Assembly (NCBI RefSeq): GCF_017498485.1
Contig: NZ_CP071795.1
Coordinates: forward strand, 744,001 to 808,000
Source: Polaribacter batillariae
Lineage (GTDB): Bacteria; Bacteroidota; Bacteroidia; Flavobacteriales; Flavobacteriaceae
Direction of reading: 5' to 3'
DNA: 64,000 nt
A program made the position numbers and the translations under genes. Position 1 is the stretch's first letter; each line of letters opens with the position of its first letter. Under the pieces are notes generated by a model. That model ran no database searches and had not been told where the DNA came from. It was given only the letters and a program-made list of their open reading frames with translations. This document shows positions 20,563-29,783 of the stretch, piece by piece.

Positions 20563-20570
20563 TATCTTTG
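20563..20570 (+). promoter_or_regulatory. -7 box of MarR-fad operon
   Basis: TATCTTTG fits TAnnTTTG and ends 5 nt before the ATG at 20576. This box excludes translation from the in-frame ATG at 20498 and suggests a leaderless transcript. Confidence 0.65.
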
Positions 20571-20575
20571 AGGCA

Positions 20576-21034
20576 ATGGAGAAATATAAATCGATAGATC
20601 ATCAATTAAGAGCAACATGGCAAGCAGTTGCTAAAATGTATAACGAGCAGGCATTGGCTCATAACAGTACAATGGCTACTGCTTTTGTTTTACTAAATAT
20701 AGACAAAGTATATGGAACTCCATCTACGGCTTTAGGGCCTTTAATGGGAATGGAACCCACAAGTCTTTCTAGAATTTTAAAAAACATGGAAGATAAAGGT
20801 GCCATTTATAGAGAAAAAAATCCTGATGATGGTAGAAGTGTAATCATTAAATTAACTGAATACGGAAAAGAAATGCGTGCCGTTTCTAAAGTACATGTAA
20901 TTCAATTTAACGAAACTGTGATACAAAATGTATCTCAAAGAGATTTAGAAGGTTTTTTTAATGTAACTTCAAAAATAAATAAATTAATTGCAGATAAAGA
21001 AATTTATAAAGAAACAAGCAACAAAGCAGTATAA
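20576..21034 (+). CDS. MarR family transcriptional regulator of the fad operon
   Basis: 152 residues from the ATG at 20576; the -7 box at 20563-20570 and the operators lie upstream of it, so the longer frame from 20498 is not used. A winged helix-turn-helix is visible: helices around STALGPLMGMEPTSLSRILKNMEDKGAIYR and the wing DDGRSVIIKLTEYGKE. It starts with MEKYKSIDHQLRATW, a form common in Flavobacteria. It lies 12 nt before the 3-hydroxyacyl-CoA dehydrogenase gene, so it is the first gene of the beta-oxidation operon and probably represses it, with an acyl-CoA or fatty acid as the likely inducer (inference from context). Confidence 0.88.
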   Translation: MEKYKSIDHQLRATWQAVAKMYNEQALAHNSTMATAFVLLNIDKVYGTPSTALGPLMGMEPTSLSRILKNMEDKGAIYREKNPDDGRSVIIKLTEYGKEMRAVSKVHVIQFNETVIQNVSQRDLEGFFNVTSKINKLIADKEIYKETSNKAV

Positions 21035-21046
21035 AACAATAAACAA

Positions 21047-23452
21047 ATGACTAGAAGAATAAAAAAAGTAGCAATTATCGGTTCCGGAATTATGGGTAGT
21101 GGAATTGCTTGTCATTTTGCCAATATTGGCGTAGAAGTTCTTTTATTGGATATTATTCCTAGAGAATTAACTGACAAAGAAAAAGCGAAAGGTTTAACGT
21201 TAGAAGACAAAGTGGTGCGCAATCGTTTGGTAAATGATGCATTAACTGCCTCTTTAAAATCAAAACCGTCACCTATTTATAATCAAAAGTTTGCAAACAG
21301 AATTACCACAGGTAATTTAGATGACGATTTGCACAAAGTTGCAGATGTAGATTGGATTATGGAGGTTGTGGTTGAAAGGCTAGACATTAAAAAATCTGTT
21401 TTTGAGAAAATTGAAAAATATAGAAAAGCAGGAACGATAATTTCTTCAAACACTTCAGGAATTCCTATCAAATTTATGAATGAAGGAAGAAGCGAAGATT
21501 TTCAACAACATTTTGCAGTAACGCATTTTTTTAATCCGCCAAGATATCTAAAACTGTTTGAAGTAGTTCCTGGCCCAAACTGCAAACAAGAAGTTACAGA
21601 CTTTTTAATGATGTATGGTGAAAAATTCTTAGGAAAAACTTCTGTTTTAGCGAAAGATACGCCTGCATTTATTGGAAACAGAGTGGGTATTTTCGGAATT
21701 CAATCTTTATTTCATCAAGTAAAAGAATTGGGTTTAACGGTTGAAGAAGTAGATAAATTAACAGGTCCTGTGATTGGTCGCCCAAAATCTGCCACTTTTA
21801 GAACGGTTGATGTCGTGGGTTTAGATACTTTAGTGCATGTTGCGAATGGTATTTATGAGAATTGCCCTAATGACGAAGCTCACGAATTGTTTAAACTTCC
21901 AGATTTCATTAATACAATGATGGAAAACAAGTGGTTGGGAAGCAAAACAGGGCAAGGGTTTTACAAAAAAACAGTAAATGCCGAAGGAAAAAAAGAAATT
22001 CTTGCTTTAGATTTAGATACAATGGAGTATCGACCTTCTAAAAAAGCAAAATTTGCAACGTTAGAATTAACAAAAACAATAGAAAAACCAATTGATCGAT
22101 TTAAAATATTAGTTGGCGGAAAAGATAAAGCCGGTGAGTTTTACAGAAAAAACTTTGCAGCAATGTTTGCCTATGTGCAAAATAGAATTCCAGAAATTTC
22201 TGATGAATTATACAAGATAGATGATGCCATGAAAGCTGGTTTTGGTTGGGAAAATGGTCCTTTCGAAATTTGGGATGCTGTTGGCGTAGAAAAAGGAATC
22301 GAGTTAATAAAAGCCGAAGGAAAAGAACCTGCAACTTGGGTTACAGAAATGGTAGAAAATGGGGTGTCTTCTTTTTATGCTGTAAAAGACGGTGCAACTT
22401 ATTATTACGATATTCCTTCTAAATCTCAAACGAAAAAACCGGGTCAAGATGGATTTATTATTTTAGACAATATTCGAAAATCGAACCAAGTTTTCAAAAA
22501 CTCTGGCGTGGTTATCGAAGATATTGGAGACGGAATTTTAAATGTAGAATTCCAATCGAAAATGAACACCATTGGTGGCGATGTTTTAGCAGGAATTAAT
22601 AAAGGAATAGATTTAGCGGAAAAAGATTTCCAAGGTTTGGTCGTTGGTAACCAAGCCGCAAACTTCTCTGTAGGAGCAAACATTGGTATGATTTTTATGA
22701 TGGCTGTAGAGCAAGAATATTACGAATTAAACTACGCCATAAAATATTTCCAAGATACTATGATGCGCATGCGTTATTCTGCAATACCAACCATTTCTGC
22801 ACCTCATGGAATGGCTTTAGGCGGTGGTTGTGAAATTTCTTTGCATGCAGATAAAGTAGTTGCTGCAGCAGAAACCTATATGGGATTAGTAGAATTTGGA
22901 GTTGGTGTAATTCCAGGTGGTGGTGGTTCTAAGGAAATGGCTTTAAGAGCCTCAGATTCTTTTAATAAAGGCGATGTTGAGTTAAATATTTTACAAGAAA
23001 ACTTTTTAACCATTGGAATGGCAAAAGTATCTACTTCTGCCTACGAAGCGTTTGATTTAGGGTTGATGCAAAAAGGAAAAGATGTTGTGCTAGTTAATAA
23101 AGACCGACAAATTGCCACTGCAAAAGCACACGCAAAATTAATGGCTGAAAGTGGTTACACACAACCGCCAAAACGCAAAGACGTAAAAGTCTTAGGAAAA
23201 CAAGCCTTAGGAATGTTTTTAGTAGGAACAGATTCGATGGAACATTCTAACTACATTTCTGAACACGACCAAAAAATCGCAAATAAATTAGCTTATGTAA
23301 TGGCTGGTGGAGATTTATCTGAACCAACCTTAGTAACAGAACAATATTTATTAGATTTAGAAAGAGAAGCATTTTTATCGCTTTGTACAGAACGCAAAAC
23401 CCTAGAAAGAATTCAAGCGATGTTAAAAACCGGAAAACCATTGCGTAATTAA
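21047..23452 (+). CDS. 3-hydroxyacyl-CoA dehydrogenase/enoyl-CoA hydratase (FadN-like)
   Basis: 801 residues carrying two beta-oxidation activities. The N-terminal part is an NAD-dependent 3-hydroxyacyl-CoA dehydrogenase (GSGIMGSGIACHFANIG at residues 12-28, THFFNPPRYLKLFEVVPG). The C-terminal part from about 490 is a crotonase-fold enoyl-CoA hydratase (GMALGGGCEISLHAD, EFGVGVIPGGGGSKE). This order is the reverse of E. coli FadB and like Bacillus subtilis FadN. With the thiolase and acyl-CoA dehydrogenase downstream it gives the fadN-A-E gene order, which completes the saturated fatty-acid cycle. Confidence 0.92.
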   Translation: MTRRIKKVAIIGSGIMGSGIACHFANIGVEVLLLDIIPRELTDKEKAKGLTLEDKVVRNRLVNDALTASLKSKPSPIYNQKFANRITTGNLDDDLHKVADVDWIMEVVVERLDIKKSVFEKIEKYRKAGTIISSNTSGIPIKFMNEGRSEDFQQHFAVTHFFNPPRYLKLFEVVPGPNCKQEVTDFLMMYGEKFLGKTSVLAKDTPAFIGNRVGIFGIQSLFHQVKELGLTVEEVDKLTGPVIGRPKSATFRTVDVVGLDTLVHVANGIYENCPNDEAHELFKLPDFINTMMENKWLGSKTGQGFYKKTVNAEGKKEILALDLDTMEYRPSKKAKFATLELTKTIEKPIDRFKILVGGKDKAGEFYRKNFAAMFAYVQNRIPEISDELYKIDDAMKAGFGWENGPFEIWDAVGVEKGIELIKAEGKEPATWVTEMVENGVSSFYAVKDGATYYYDIPSKSQTKKPGQDGFIILDNIRKSNQVFKNSGVVIEDIGDGILNVEFQSKMNTIGGDVLAGINKGIDLAEKDFQGLVVGNQAANFSVGANIGMIFMMAVEQEYYELNYAIKYFQDTMMRMRYSAIPTISAPHGMALGGGCEISLHADKVVAAAETYMGLVEFGVGVIPGGGGSKEMALRASDSFNKGDVELNILQENFLTIGMAKVSTSAYEAFDLGLMQKGKDVVLVNKDRQIATAKAHAKLMAESGYTQPPKRKDVKVLGKQALGMFLVGTDSMEHSNYISEHDQKIANKLAYVMAGGDLSEPTLVTEQYLLDLEREAFLSLCTERKTLERIQAMLKTGKPLRN

Positions 23453-23539
23453 TTAAAAAAAGTATTTAGTAGATAGAATTAAGTACTAAGACTGTGAAAA
23501 CATAACCTTAACACCAACATTTTAATACTAAACACGAAC

Positions 23540-23550
23540 AATCTTAATAC
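23540..23550 (+). repeat. 11-bp direct repeat flanking a four-helix-bundle gene
   Basis: AATCTTAATAC here recurs at 23929-23939, just before the thiolase start, so the two copies bracket the gene at 23559. TTAATACTAA also occurs at 23522-23531 and 23544-23553. It could be a target duplication or a short AT-rich motif repeat. Confidence 0.35.
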
Positions 23551-23558
23551 TAAATAAA

Positions 23559-23915
23559 ATGCACAGATTTGAAGAGCTGAAAATATGGCAAAAGGCAATG
23601 GACATTACCGAAAAATGTTACAGAGTTTCAGAAAATTTCCCCAAAGAGGAAAAATATGGTTTGACATCACAACTTAGAAGAAGTGCTGTTTCTATTCCCT
23701 CTAATATATCTGAAGGAGCAGGAAGAAATACAAATGGAGAATTCAAGCAATTTTTAGGAATTGCAAATGGTTCTTCTTATGAATTATTAACTCAATTATA
23801 TTTATCTAAAAGGTTAAATTTAATTAATGAAGAAAATGTAAGACCTATAATTAATGAAATTATTGAAGTAACAAAAATGAATTATTCTCTTCAAAAATCA
23901 CTTACAAAGTCTTAA
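23559..23915 (+). CDS. Four-helix-bundle protein (23S rRNA IVS-like family)
   Basis: 118 residues, the usual full length for this family. Recognisable features are the start MHRFEELKIWQKAMDI, GLTSQLRRSAVSIPSNISEGAGR and the C-terminal helix. These proteins, first noted inside 23S rRNA intervening sequences, are common in Bacteroidota; no biochemical role is established. Here the gene sits between fadN- and fadA-like genes in the same direction, which is odd for a fatty-acid operon and suggests insertion as a cassette. An 11-bp direct repeat flanks it. Confidence 0.85.
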   Translation: MHRFEELKIWQKAMDITEKCYRVSENFPKEEKYGLTSQLRRSAVSIPSNISEGAGRNTNGEFKQFLGIANGSSYELLTQLYLSKRLNLINEENVRPIINEIIEVTKMNYSLQKSLTKS

Positions 23916-23943
23916 TTCTTTATACTAAAATCTTAATACAATT

Positions 23944-25137
23944 ATGAGCAAAACAGCATATATCGTAAAAGCATACAGAACTGCAGTAGGTAAAGCGCCA
24001 AAAGGGCTTTTCCGTTTTAAACGTGCAGACGAGTTGGGTGCAGAGACCATTCAACACATGATGAAAGAATTACCAAACTTAGATGTAAAACGCATCGATG
24101 ATGTAATTGTAGGAAACGCCATGCCAGAAGGTTCGCAAGGATTAAATATGGCACGTTTTATATCTTTAATCGGTTTAAATTCTGTAGATGTCCCAGGAGT
24201 AACTGTCAATCGTTTCTGTTCTTCAGGATTAGAAACCATTGCAATGGCTGCAGCGAAAATTCAAGCAGGAATGGCAGAATGTATTATTGCTGGTGGTGCA
24301 GAAAGCATGAGTTCTGTTCCGATGACGGGTTTTAAACCAGAATTAAACTACGATACTGTTAAAAACGGTCATGCAGACTACTATTGGGGCATGGGAAATA
24401 CTGCAGAAGCAGTTGCCAATCAATTTAAAGTTTCCAGAGAAGACCAAGACGAATTTGCCTACAATTCTCATATGAAAGCACTAAAAGCACAAGCAGAAAA
24501 TCGTTTTCAAGACCAAATTGTACCTATTGAAGTAGAAGAAACCTATTTAGATGCCAATGGCAAAAAAGCAACCAAAAAATATACCGTAAATAAAGATGAA
24601 GGACCAAGAGCAGGAACTTCAATCGCTGTTTTAAACAAATTACGTCCCGTTTTTGCAGCTGGTGGAAGCGTTACAGCAGGAAACTCGTCTCAAATGAGTG
24701 ATGGCGCTGCTTTTGTAATAGTAATGAGCGAAGAAATGGTAAAGGAATTAAATATAGAACCTATTGCAAGAGTTGTAAACTATGCTGCTGCTGGTGTAGA
24801 ACCTAGAATTATGGGAATTGGGCCTGTAGCTGCCATTCCAAAAGCGTTAAAACAAGCAGGTTTGCAACAAAACGATATCGATTTAATTGAATTGAACGAA
24901 GCTTTTGCTTCTCAATCTTTAGCAGTAATGCGTGAGTTAAACTTAAATCAAGATATTGTAAATGTAAATGGTGGAGCCATTGCATTAGGACATCCATTAG
25001 GCTGTACAGGGGCAAAATTATCAGTACAGTTATTTGATGAAATGCGCAAACGCAATCTAAAAAACAAATACGGTATGGTAACCATGTGTGTAGGAACTGG
25101 ACAAGGTGCTGCTGGTATTTTTGAATTCCTTTCTTAA
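23944..25137 (+). CDS. Acetyl-CoA C-acyltransferase (thiolase, FadA-like)
   Basis: 397 residues with the thiolase catalytic set: nucleophile Cys92 in NRFCSSGLE, the [16 protein letters not shown] histidine block and the second Cys in [16 protein letters not shown]. It cleaves 3-ketoacyl-CoA, the last step of each beta-oxidation round. It starts 28 nt after the first four-helix-bundle gene and belongs to the operon headed by the MarR gene. Confidence 0.93.
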   Translation: MSKTAYIVKAYRTAVGKAPKGLFRFKRADELGAETIQHMMKELPNLDVKRIDDVIVGNAMPEGSQGLNMARFISLIGLNSVDVPGVTVNRFCSSGLETIAMAAAKIQAGMAECIIAGGAESMSSVPMTGFKPELNYDTVKNGHADYYWGMGNTAEAVANQFKVSREDQDEFAYNSHMKALKAQAENRFQDQIVPIEVEETYLDANGKKATKKYTVNKDEGPRAGTSIAVLNKLRPVFAAGGSVTAGNSSQMSDGAAFVIVMSEEMVKELNIEPIARVVNYAAAGVEPRIMGIGPVAAIPKALKQAGLQQNDIDLIELNEAFASQSLAVMRELNLNQDIVNVNGGAIALGHPLGCTGAKLSVQLFDEMRKRNLKNKYGMVTMCVGTGQGAAGIFEFLS

Positions 25138-25174
25138 AAAAGACTGTAGAAAATAGAGAAAAGAAAATAAACTT

Positions 25175-25468
25175 ATGTGCACTAAACAGAGACATAATTA
25201 TAAGAATTTGAAGATTTGGAAACTCGGATTAGAAATTACAAATAACATTTCTGATCTCTTATTATATTTCTCAAAGCACAAAAGATTTGATTTGAGCTCA
25301 CAAATGAGTAGATGTTCAGTTTCAATGCCAAGTAATATTGCTGAAGGGTCTTCAAGAACAGATAAATCTTTTAGCCATTATCTTGATATTTCTTTAGGCG
25401 CATCATTTGAATTAGGCACACAATTATTAGTCGCAAAACATAGAAAATATATTAATAACGAAGATTAA
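25175..25468 (+). CDS. Four-helix-bundle protein, truncated by in-frame stop
   Basis: 97 residues instead of about 118. The start (NYKNLKIWKLGLEITNNI) and the central block (DLSSQMSRCSVSMPSNIAEGSSR) identify a second, diverged member of the four-helix-bundle family. After NNED comes TAA at 25466-25468, yet the same frame continues with KKIEDKIEEFQRI, the expected C-terminal helix, so the stop is a nonsense change inside the last helix. The gene lies between the thiolase and acyl-CoA dehydrogenase genes; about 260 nt follow it without another gene. Probably a decaying insertion. Confidence 0.7.
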   Translation: MCTKQRHNYKNLKIWKLGLEITNNISDLLLYFSKHKRFDLSSQMSRCSVSMPSNIAEGSSRTDKSFSHYLDISLGASFELGTQLLVAKHRKYINNED

Positions 25469-25728
25469 AAAAAAATTGAAGATAAAATAGAAGAATTCCA
25501 AAGAATAACAATAATAGTATCCAATAGTGGCCTATTTTCTTTCTTCTATAATCTAAAAAAACAAACGAAAAAGATAATTAAGACTGAATGACATAAGACC
25601 TCAAGACTGTTGGGAAGTTTTGGTAAATTTCATTCATCATTAAAATTAATAAAATAATATTCAATAACTAAAGTAATTCAAAAGTCGTCACAAGTCATTT
25701 GTCTTACTGTCATAAGTCAACAAAAAAT

Positions 25729-27537
25729 ATGGAAACATCAAAAAAAGAACTTTTAAGAGGTGGTCAATTTCTTGTAAAAGAAACAAACTGCGAAGACGTT
25801 TTTACTCCAGAAGATTTTACAGAGGAGCAACAAATGATGAAAGAAGCTGTGATGGAATTTAACGACCGTGAAATTATTCCTCATAAAAATCGTTTCGAAG
25901 CAAAAGATTATGCTTTAACAGAAGAAGTAATGCGTAAAGCTGGAGAATTAGGGTTCTTAGGCGTTGCTGTACCAGAAGAATATGGTGGATTGGGAATGGG
26001 ATTCGTTTCTACCTTATTAACTTGTGATTATATTTCAAGTGGAACAGGGTCTTTTAGTACTGCATTTGGTGCGCATACAGGAATTGGAACCATGCCAATT
26101 ACTTTATACGGAACTGAAGAACAAAAACAAAAATATGTACCCAAATTAGCTACTGGAGAGTGGTTTGGCGCGTATTGTTTAACAGAACCTGGAGCGGGTT
26201 CTGATGCAAATTCTGGAAAAACCACTGCAGAACTTTCTGCTGACAGAAAATCTTACAAAATCAACGGACAAAAAATGTGGATTTCTAACGCAGGTTTTTG
26301 TCGTTTAATGATTGTATTTGCAAGAATAGAAAATGATAAAAATATTACAGGTTTTATTGTAGAATACGACAAAGACAATCCAAACGGAATTACTTTAGGA
26401 GAAGAAGAACATAAATTAGGTATTAGAGCATCATCAACAAGACAAGTATTTTTTAACGATACTGTTGTGCCTGTAGAAAACATGCTAGCTGGACGTGGAG
26501 AAGGTTTTAAAATAGCCATGAATGCTTTAAACGTTGGTCGTATTAAATTGGCAGGCGCATGTTTAGATTCTCAACGTAGAGTGCTTACAACTGCAGTACA
26601 ATATGCCAATGAGCGCAAACAATTTAAAACTCCTATTGCAAATTTTGGTGCCATTAAAGTAAAATTGGCAGAAATGGCAACCAATGCTTATGTGGGCGAA
26701 TCTGCAACGTATAGAGCCGCTAAAAATATAGAAGATCGAATTGCATTAAGAGTAGAAGCTGGTAACACACACCAAGAAGCAGAATTAAAAGGTGTAGAAG
26801 AATATGCAATCGAATGTTCTATTTTAAAAGTGGCAGTTTCCGAAGATATTCAAAATTGTGCAGATGAGGGAATTCAAATTTTTGGTGGAATGGGCTTTTC
26901 CGAAGAAACACCAATGGAAGCTGCGTGGAGAGATGCAAGAATTGCCCGTATTTACGAAGGAACCAACGAAATTAACAGAATGCTTTCTGTGGGAATGTTA
27001 ATTAAAAAAGCCATGAAAGGGCATGTAGATTTATTAGGTCCAGCAACTGAAGTTGCAAACAGCTTAATGGGCATTCCTTCTTTTGATACGCCTGATTATT
27101 CTGAATTATTTGCGGAAGAAAAAGAAATGATTGCAAAATTGAAAAAAACTTTCTTAATGGTTGCTGGTGCAGCATTGCAAAAATATGGGCCAGAAGTCGA
27201 AGAACAACAACAATTATTAGTTGCAGCTGCAGACATTTTAATTGAAATATACATGGCAGAATCTGCGATTTTAAGAACCGAAAAAAATGCAAAACGTTTT
27301 GGTGAAGCATCTCAATCTGTACAAATTGCCATGTCTAAATTATATTTATATCATGCCGTAGATAAAATCGAAGAAAAAGGAAAAGAAAGCATTATTTCTT
27401 TTGCTGAAGGTGATGAGCAGCGTATGATGTTAATGGGCTTAAAGCGTTTTACAAAATACGCGAATTACCCAGATATTGTAGATTTACGTAACGAAATCGC
27501 AGAAAAAGTAAAAGCCGAAAATAAATACTGCTTCTAA
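25729..27537 (+). CDS. Acyl-CoA dehydrogenase (FadE-like, long form)
   Basis: 602 residues from the ATG at 25729; an upstream in-frame start at 25699 adds only 10 polar residues. The acyl-CoA dehydrogenase fold is clear: [16 protein letters not shown] (FAD/substrate), KMWISNAGF, and the catalytic Glu region in [19 protein letters not shown]. An extension of about 170 residues after that is typical of very-long-chain or FadE-type enzymes. It performs the first oxidation step of beta-oxidation. It lies at the end of the MarR-fad operon, downstream of the truncated four-helix gene, and a hairpin terminator follows at 27661. Confidence 0.92.
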   Translation: METSKKELLRGGQFLVKETNCEDVFTPEDFTEEQQMMKEAVMEFNDREIIPHKNRFEAKDYALTEEVMRKAGELGFLGVAVPEEYGGLGMGFVSTLLTCDYISSGTGSFSTAFGAHTGIGTMPITLYGTEEQKQKYVPKLATGEWFGAYCLTEPGAGSDANSGKTTAELSADRKSYKINGQKMWISNAGFCRLMIVFARIENDKNITGFIVEYDKDNPNGITLGEEEHKLGIRASSTRQVFFNDTVVPVENMLAGRGEGFKIAMNALNVGRIKLAGACLDSQRRVLTTAVQYANERKQFKTPIANFGAIKVKLAEMATNAYVGESATYRAAKNIEDRIALRVEAGNTHQEAELKGVEEYAIECSILKVAVSEDIQNCADEGIQIFGGMGFSEETPMEAAWRDARIARIYEGTNEINRMLSVGMLIKKAMKGHVDLLGPATEVANSLMGIPSFDTPDYSELFAEEKEMIAKLKKTFLMVAGAALQKYGPEVEEQQQLLVAAADILIEIYMAESAILRTEKNAKRFGEASQSVQIAMSKLYLYHAVDKIEEKGKESIISFAEGDEQRMMLMGLKRFTKYANYPDIVDLRNEIAEKVKAENKYCF

Positions 27538-27660
27538 AGCTCTTAATGTTAAAATAAGTGTTTAGAAACTAAAATTTCTTCTCACTCAGGCTTACAATTT
27601 TATAAATATTAAAAAATTTCTTAAAAATCAAAATTTTAAGAATTAGTTGTTTGTTTAGAA

Positions 27661-27690
27661 AAGATCATCTTAATTGATGGTCTTTTTTTT
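27661..27690 (+). terminator. Rho-independent terminator of the fad operon
   Basis: Nine-base stem AAGATCATC / GATGGTCTT (one T-G pair) around TTAATT, then a T run. Confidence 0.8.
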
Positions 27691-27754
27691 GATGGAGTAA
27701 ATTAAATTTAAGATGCTTATTTTTTGTAAATTAGTAGTCTAAATTTTTAGTATA

Positions 27755-28651
27755 ATGAAACTTTCTCTTAACATAACACTTCCAATTTTTGCAACTATAC
27801 TTTTATTTGTTTTCTGTAATCATGTCGAACCTAAAACAACAAAATCTATTGAAGTTGCTCAAAAACATCCAAAATTTAACGAATATTGGTATCAAGGAAA
27901 GGCAGAAATAACTTCTTATAAATTAACACAAAGCAGGTATGGAGAATTGTACGAAGGAACTGCTGTAAATATTTTTGTTACGGAAGATTTTTTACCAGAC
28001 AAACAGGTAAAAGCAGATAACAGAAATGATAAAAACATACCCATTTTAAAATTAAATAGTACTAAAAAATTTATTACAGGTATTTACCCTTACTCTTTAA
28101 TGACCAGCACCTTCTCTCCTATCAACACAAACGAAAAAGCAATTAAAATTTCTTTTTCTGCACAAGAATGGTGTGGAAATACGTTTGTTCAGTTAAATAA
28201 TAGAGAACAATTTAAAATTGATTTTCACTCTTATTTCGAAAGTAATGCTGATAGAAAGATATCTTTAGATAAAAATATTTTAGAAGATGAACTGTGGAAC
28301 ATCTTACGAATCAATCCGAAGAGTTTACCCATTGGAAAATTAACCATCATTCCTTCTTTTGAGTTTTTAGCGTTAAATCATCAAAAAATAAAAGCATACA
28401 AAGCAACAACCTCTTTAGTTGAAAAAGATAATTTTATAATTTATGCGATACATTATCCTAAATTGGAAAGAACTCTTGTTATCAAAGCCACAAAAGAATT
28501 CCCTTTTATTATCGAAAGTTGGGAAGAAACTTCAACTAGAAACGGAAAAACATTAACGACAAAAGCCCAAAAAATTAAGACTATAAAATCTGCTTATTGG
28601 AATAAAAATAGTGCTTCAGATACTAAAGAACGAAAAGAATTGGGCTTGTAA
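27755..28651 (+). CDS. Conserved lipoprotein of unknown function
   Basis: 298 residues with a lipoprotein-like N-terminus (hydrophobic 8-20, lipobox-like LFVFC near residue 21). The mature part starts HPKFNEYWYQGKAEITSYKL, a pattern I recall from Flavobacteriaceae proteins often mislabelled as Maf septum inhibitors; there is no Maf nucleotide pyrophosphatase signature here. A conserved SAQEWCGNTF segment stands out. Probably a surface or periplasmic lipoprotein; function unknown. It stands alone between terminators/intergenic gaps and lies 56 nt before the M28 peptidase. Confidence 0.7.
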   Translation: MKLSLNITLPIFATILLFVFCNHVEPKTTKSIEVAQKHPKFNEYWYQGKAEITSYKLTQSRYGELYEGTAVNIFVTEDFLPDKQVKADNRNDKNIPILKLNSTKKFITGIYPYSLMTSTFSPINTNEKAIKISFSAQEWCGNTFVQLNNREQFKIDFHSYFESNADRKISLDKNILEDELWNILRINPKSLPIGKLTIIPSFEFLALNHQKIKAYKATTSLVEKDNFIIYAIHYPKLERTLVIKATKEFPFIIESWEETSTRNGKTLTTKAQKIKTIKSAYWNKNSASDTKERKELGL

Positions 28652-28707
28652 ATTTAATTAAAACACGATTTTAGAAAAAACATTTAACTTCATTCAAAAA
28701 AATTATT

Positions 28708-29666
28708 ATGAACACCAAATTCTTATTCCTCTCGTTTCTTGCAATTCTATTGTTTCGCTGTAATGCCCCAAAAGATATTCAAATAGACGAACAAATGCTT
28801 TTAGAAAGTATTAAAATTTTGTCTCACGATTCTTTAGAAGGAAGAGGTTTTTCTAAAGTTGGAAACTACAAAGCACAAAAATTTATAGCCAAAAAGTTCG
28901 AAGAAATTGGTTTAGAAAAAATGGTTAGAGATTCGTACATTCAAAAATTTCCTTATACTTTCTCCGGAAAAAGAAGGTTAAAAATGTTTCCTATTTCTAA
29001 TCTTGAAAAAGAGGCAGAAAACATTCCTGACACCACGGTTATTGGAGGAAATGTAATTGGAAAAATTACTGGAAAAACAGACAAAACAATTGTAATCACG
29101 GGTCATTTAGATCATTTAGGTATTAAAAACGGACAAATTTACAATGGTGCAGATGACGATGCTTCTGGTACTGCTGCCTTATTCGCAATTGCTTCTTATT
29201 TCAAAAAACACAAACCAAATCACACCTTGGTTTTTGCTGCTGTAGATGCTGAAGAAATTGGTTCTTTAGGTGCAGATTTTTTCTTGAAAAACTACACTGA
29301 TAAAAAAATATTATTTTGAATATTAATATGGATATGATTGCACATAACGATTCTCTGGAGTTATATGCTTCTGGTTTGCATCATTATCCGCAATTAAAAA
29401 AACCCCTTCAAAATATAAAATCTCCTATAACTTTATTATTTGGTCATGACAACCCTGATGATAAAACTAAAGACGATTGGACATATTCTTCTGATCACAG
29501 AATTTTTCACAAAGAAAAAATTCCGTTTATTTATTTTGGTGTAGAAGACCATAAAGATTATCACAAACCTACAGACACTTTCGAAAATATCAACCAAGAT
29601 TTTTATGTAGATGCCGTAAAACTGATTATCAAAGCAATTGAAAATTATGATTCTTTTTTAGAATAA
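28708..29666 (+). pseudogene. M28 family zinc aminopeptidase, frameshifted
   Basis: A lipoprotein (lipobox LLFRC near residue 18) with an M28 peptidase domain split across two frames. The first frame, 28708-29319, carries metal ligands in TGHLDHLGI, NGADDDASGT and VDAEEIGSLGA. It stops at TGA 29317-29319. The next frame from about 29316 to 29666 continues as NINMDMIAHND and provides YSSDHRIFH and the C-terminal helix. One extra T in the TTTT run (29314-29317) would rejoin them as a single protein of about 319 residues. All expected zinc ligands are present, so this is either a very recent loss or a 1-base sequence error. Confidence 0.85.
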
Positions 29667-29710
29667 AAAATCTATTTTATATTTAGAAACCCCTTACAAC
29701 TACTACAAAG

Positions 29711-29773
29711 TGTCATCTAGGTGACACCTATATGTCACAATAAAAACAATTGTATATAAATATCTTTGTGACA
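29711..29773 (+). promoter_or_regulatory. Periodic TGTCA operator and -7 box of HTH gene
   Basis: Half-sites TGTCA (29711), TGACA (29722) and TGTCA (29733) alternate in orientation exactly 11 bp apart, giving two overlapping palindromes; a fourth, TGACA, is at 29769. The -7 box TATCTTTG lies at 29761-29768, 15 nt before the ATG. This looks like an autoregulatory operator for the XRE-type product of the next gene. Confidence 0.6.
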
Positions 29774-29783
29774 AATAAAAATT

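Noticed and set aside
25590-25728. GACATAAGAC / GTCATAAGTC-like repeats before the acyl-CoA dehydrogenase
   Set aside because: Only loosely repeated; cannot be separated from chance without other copies.
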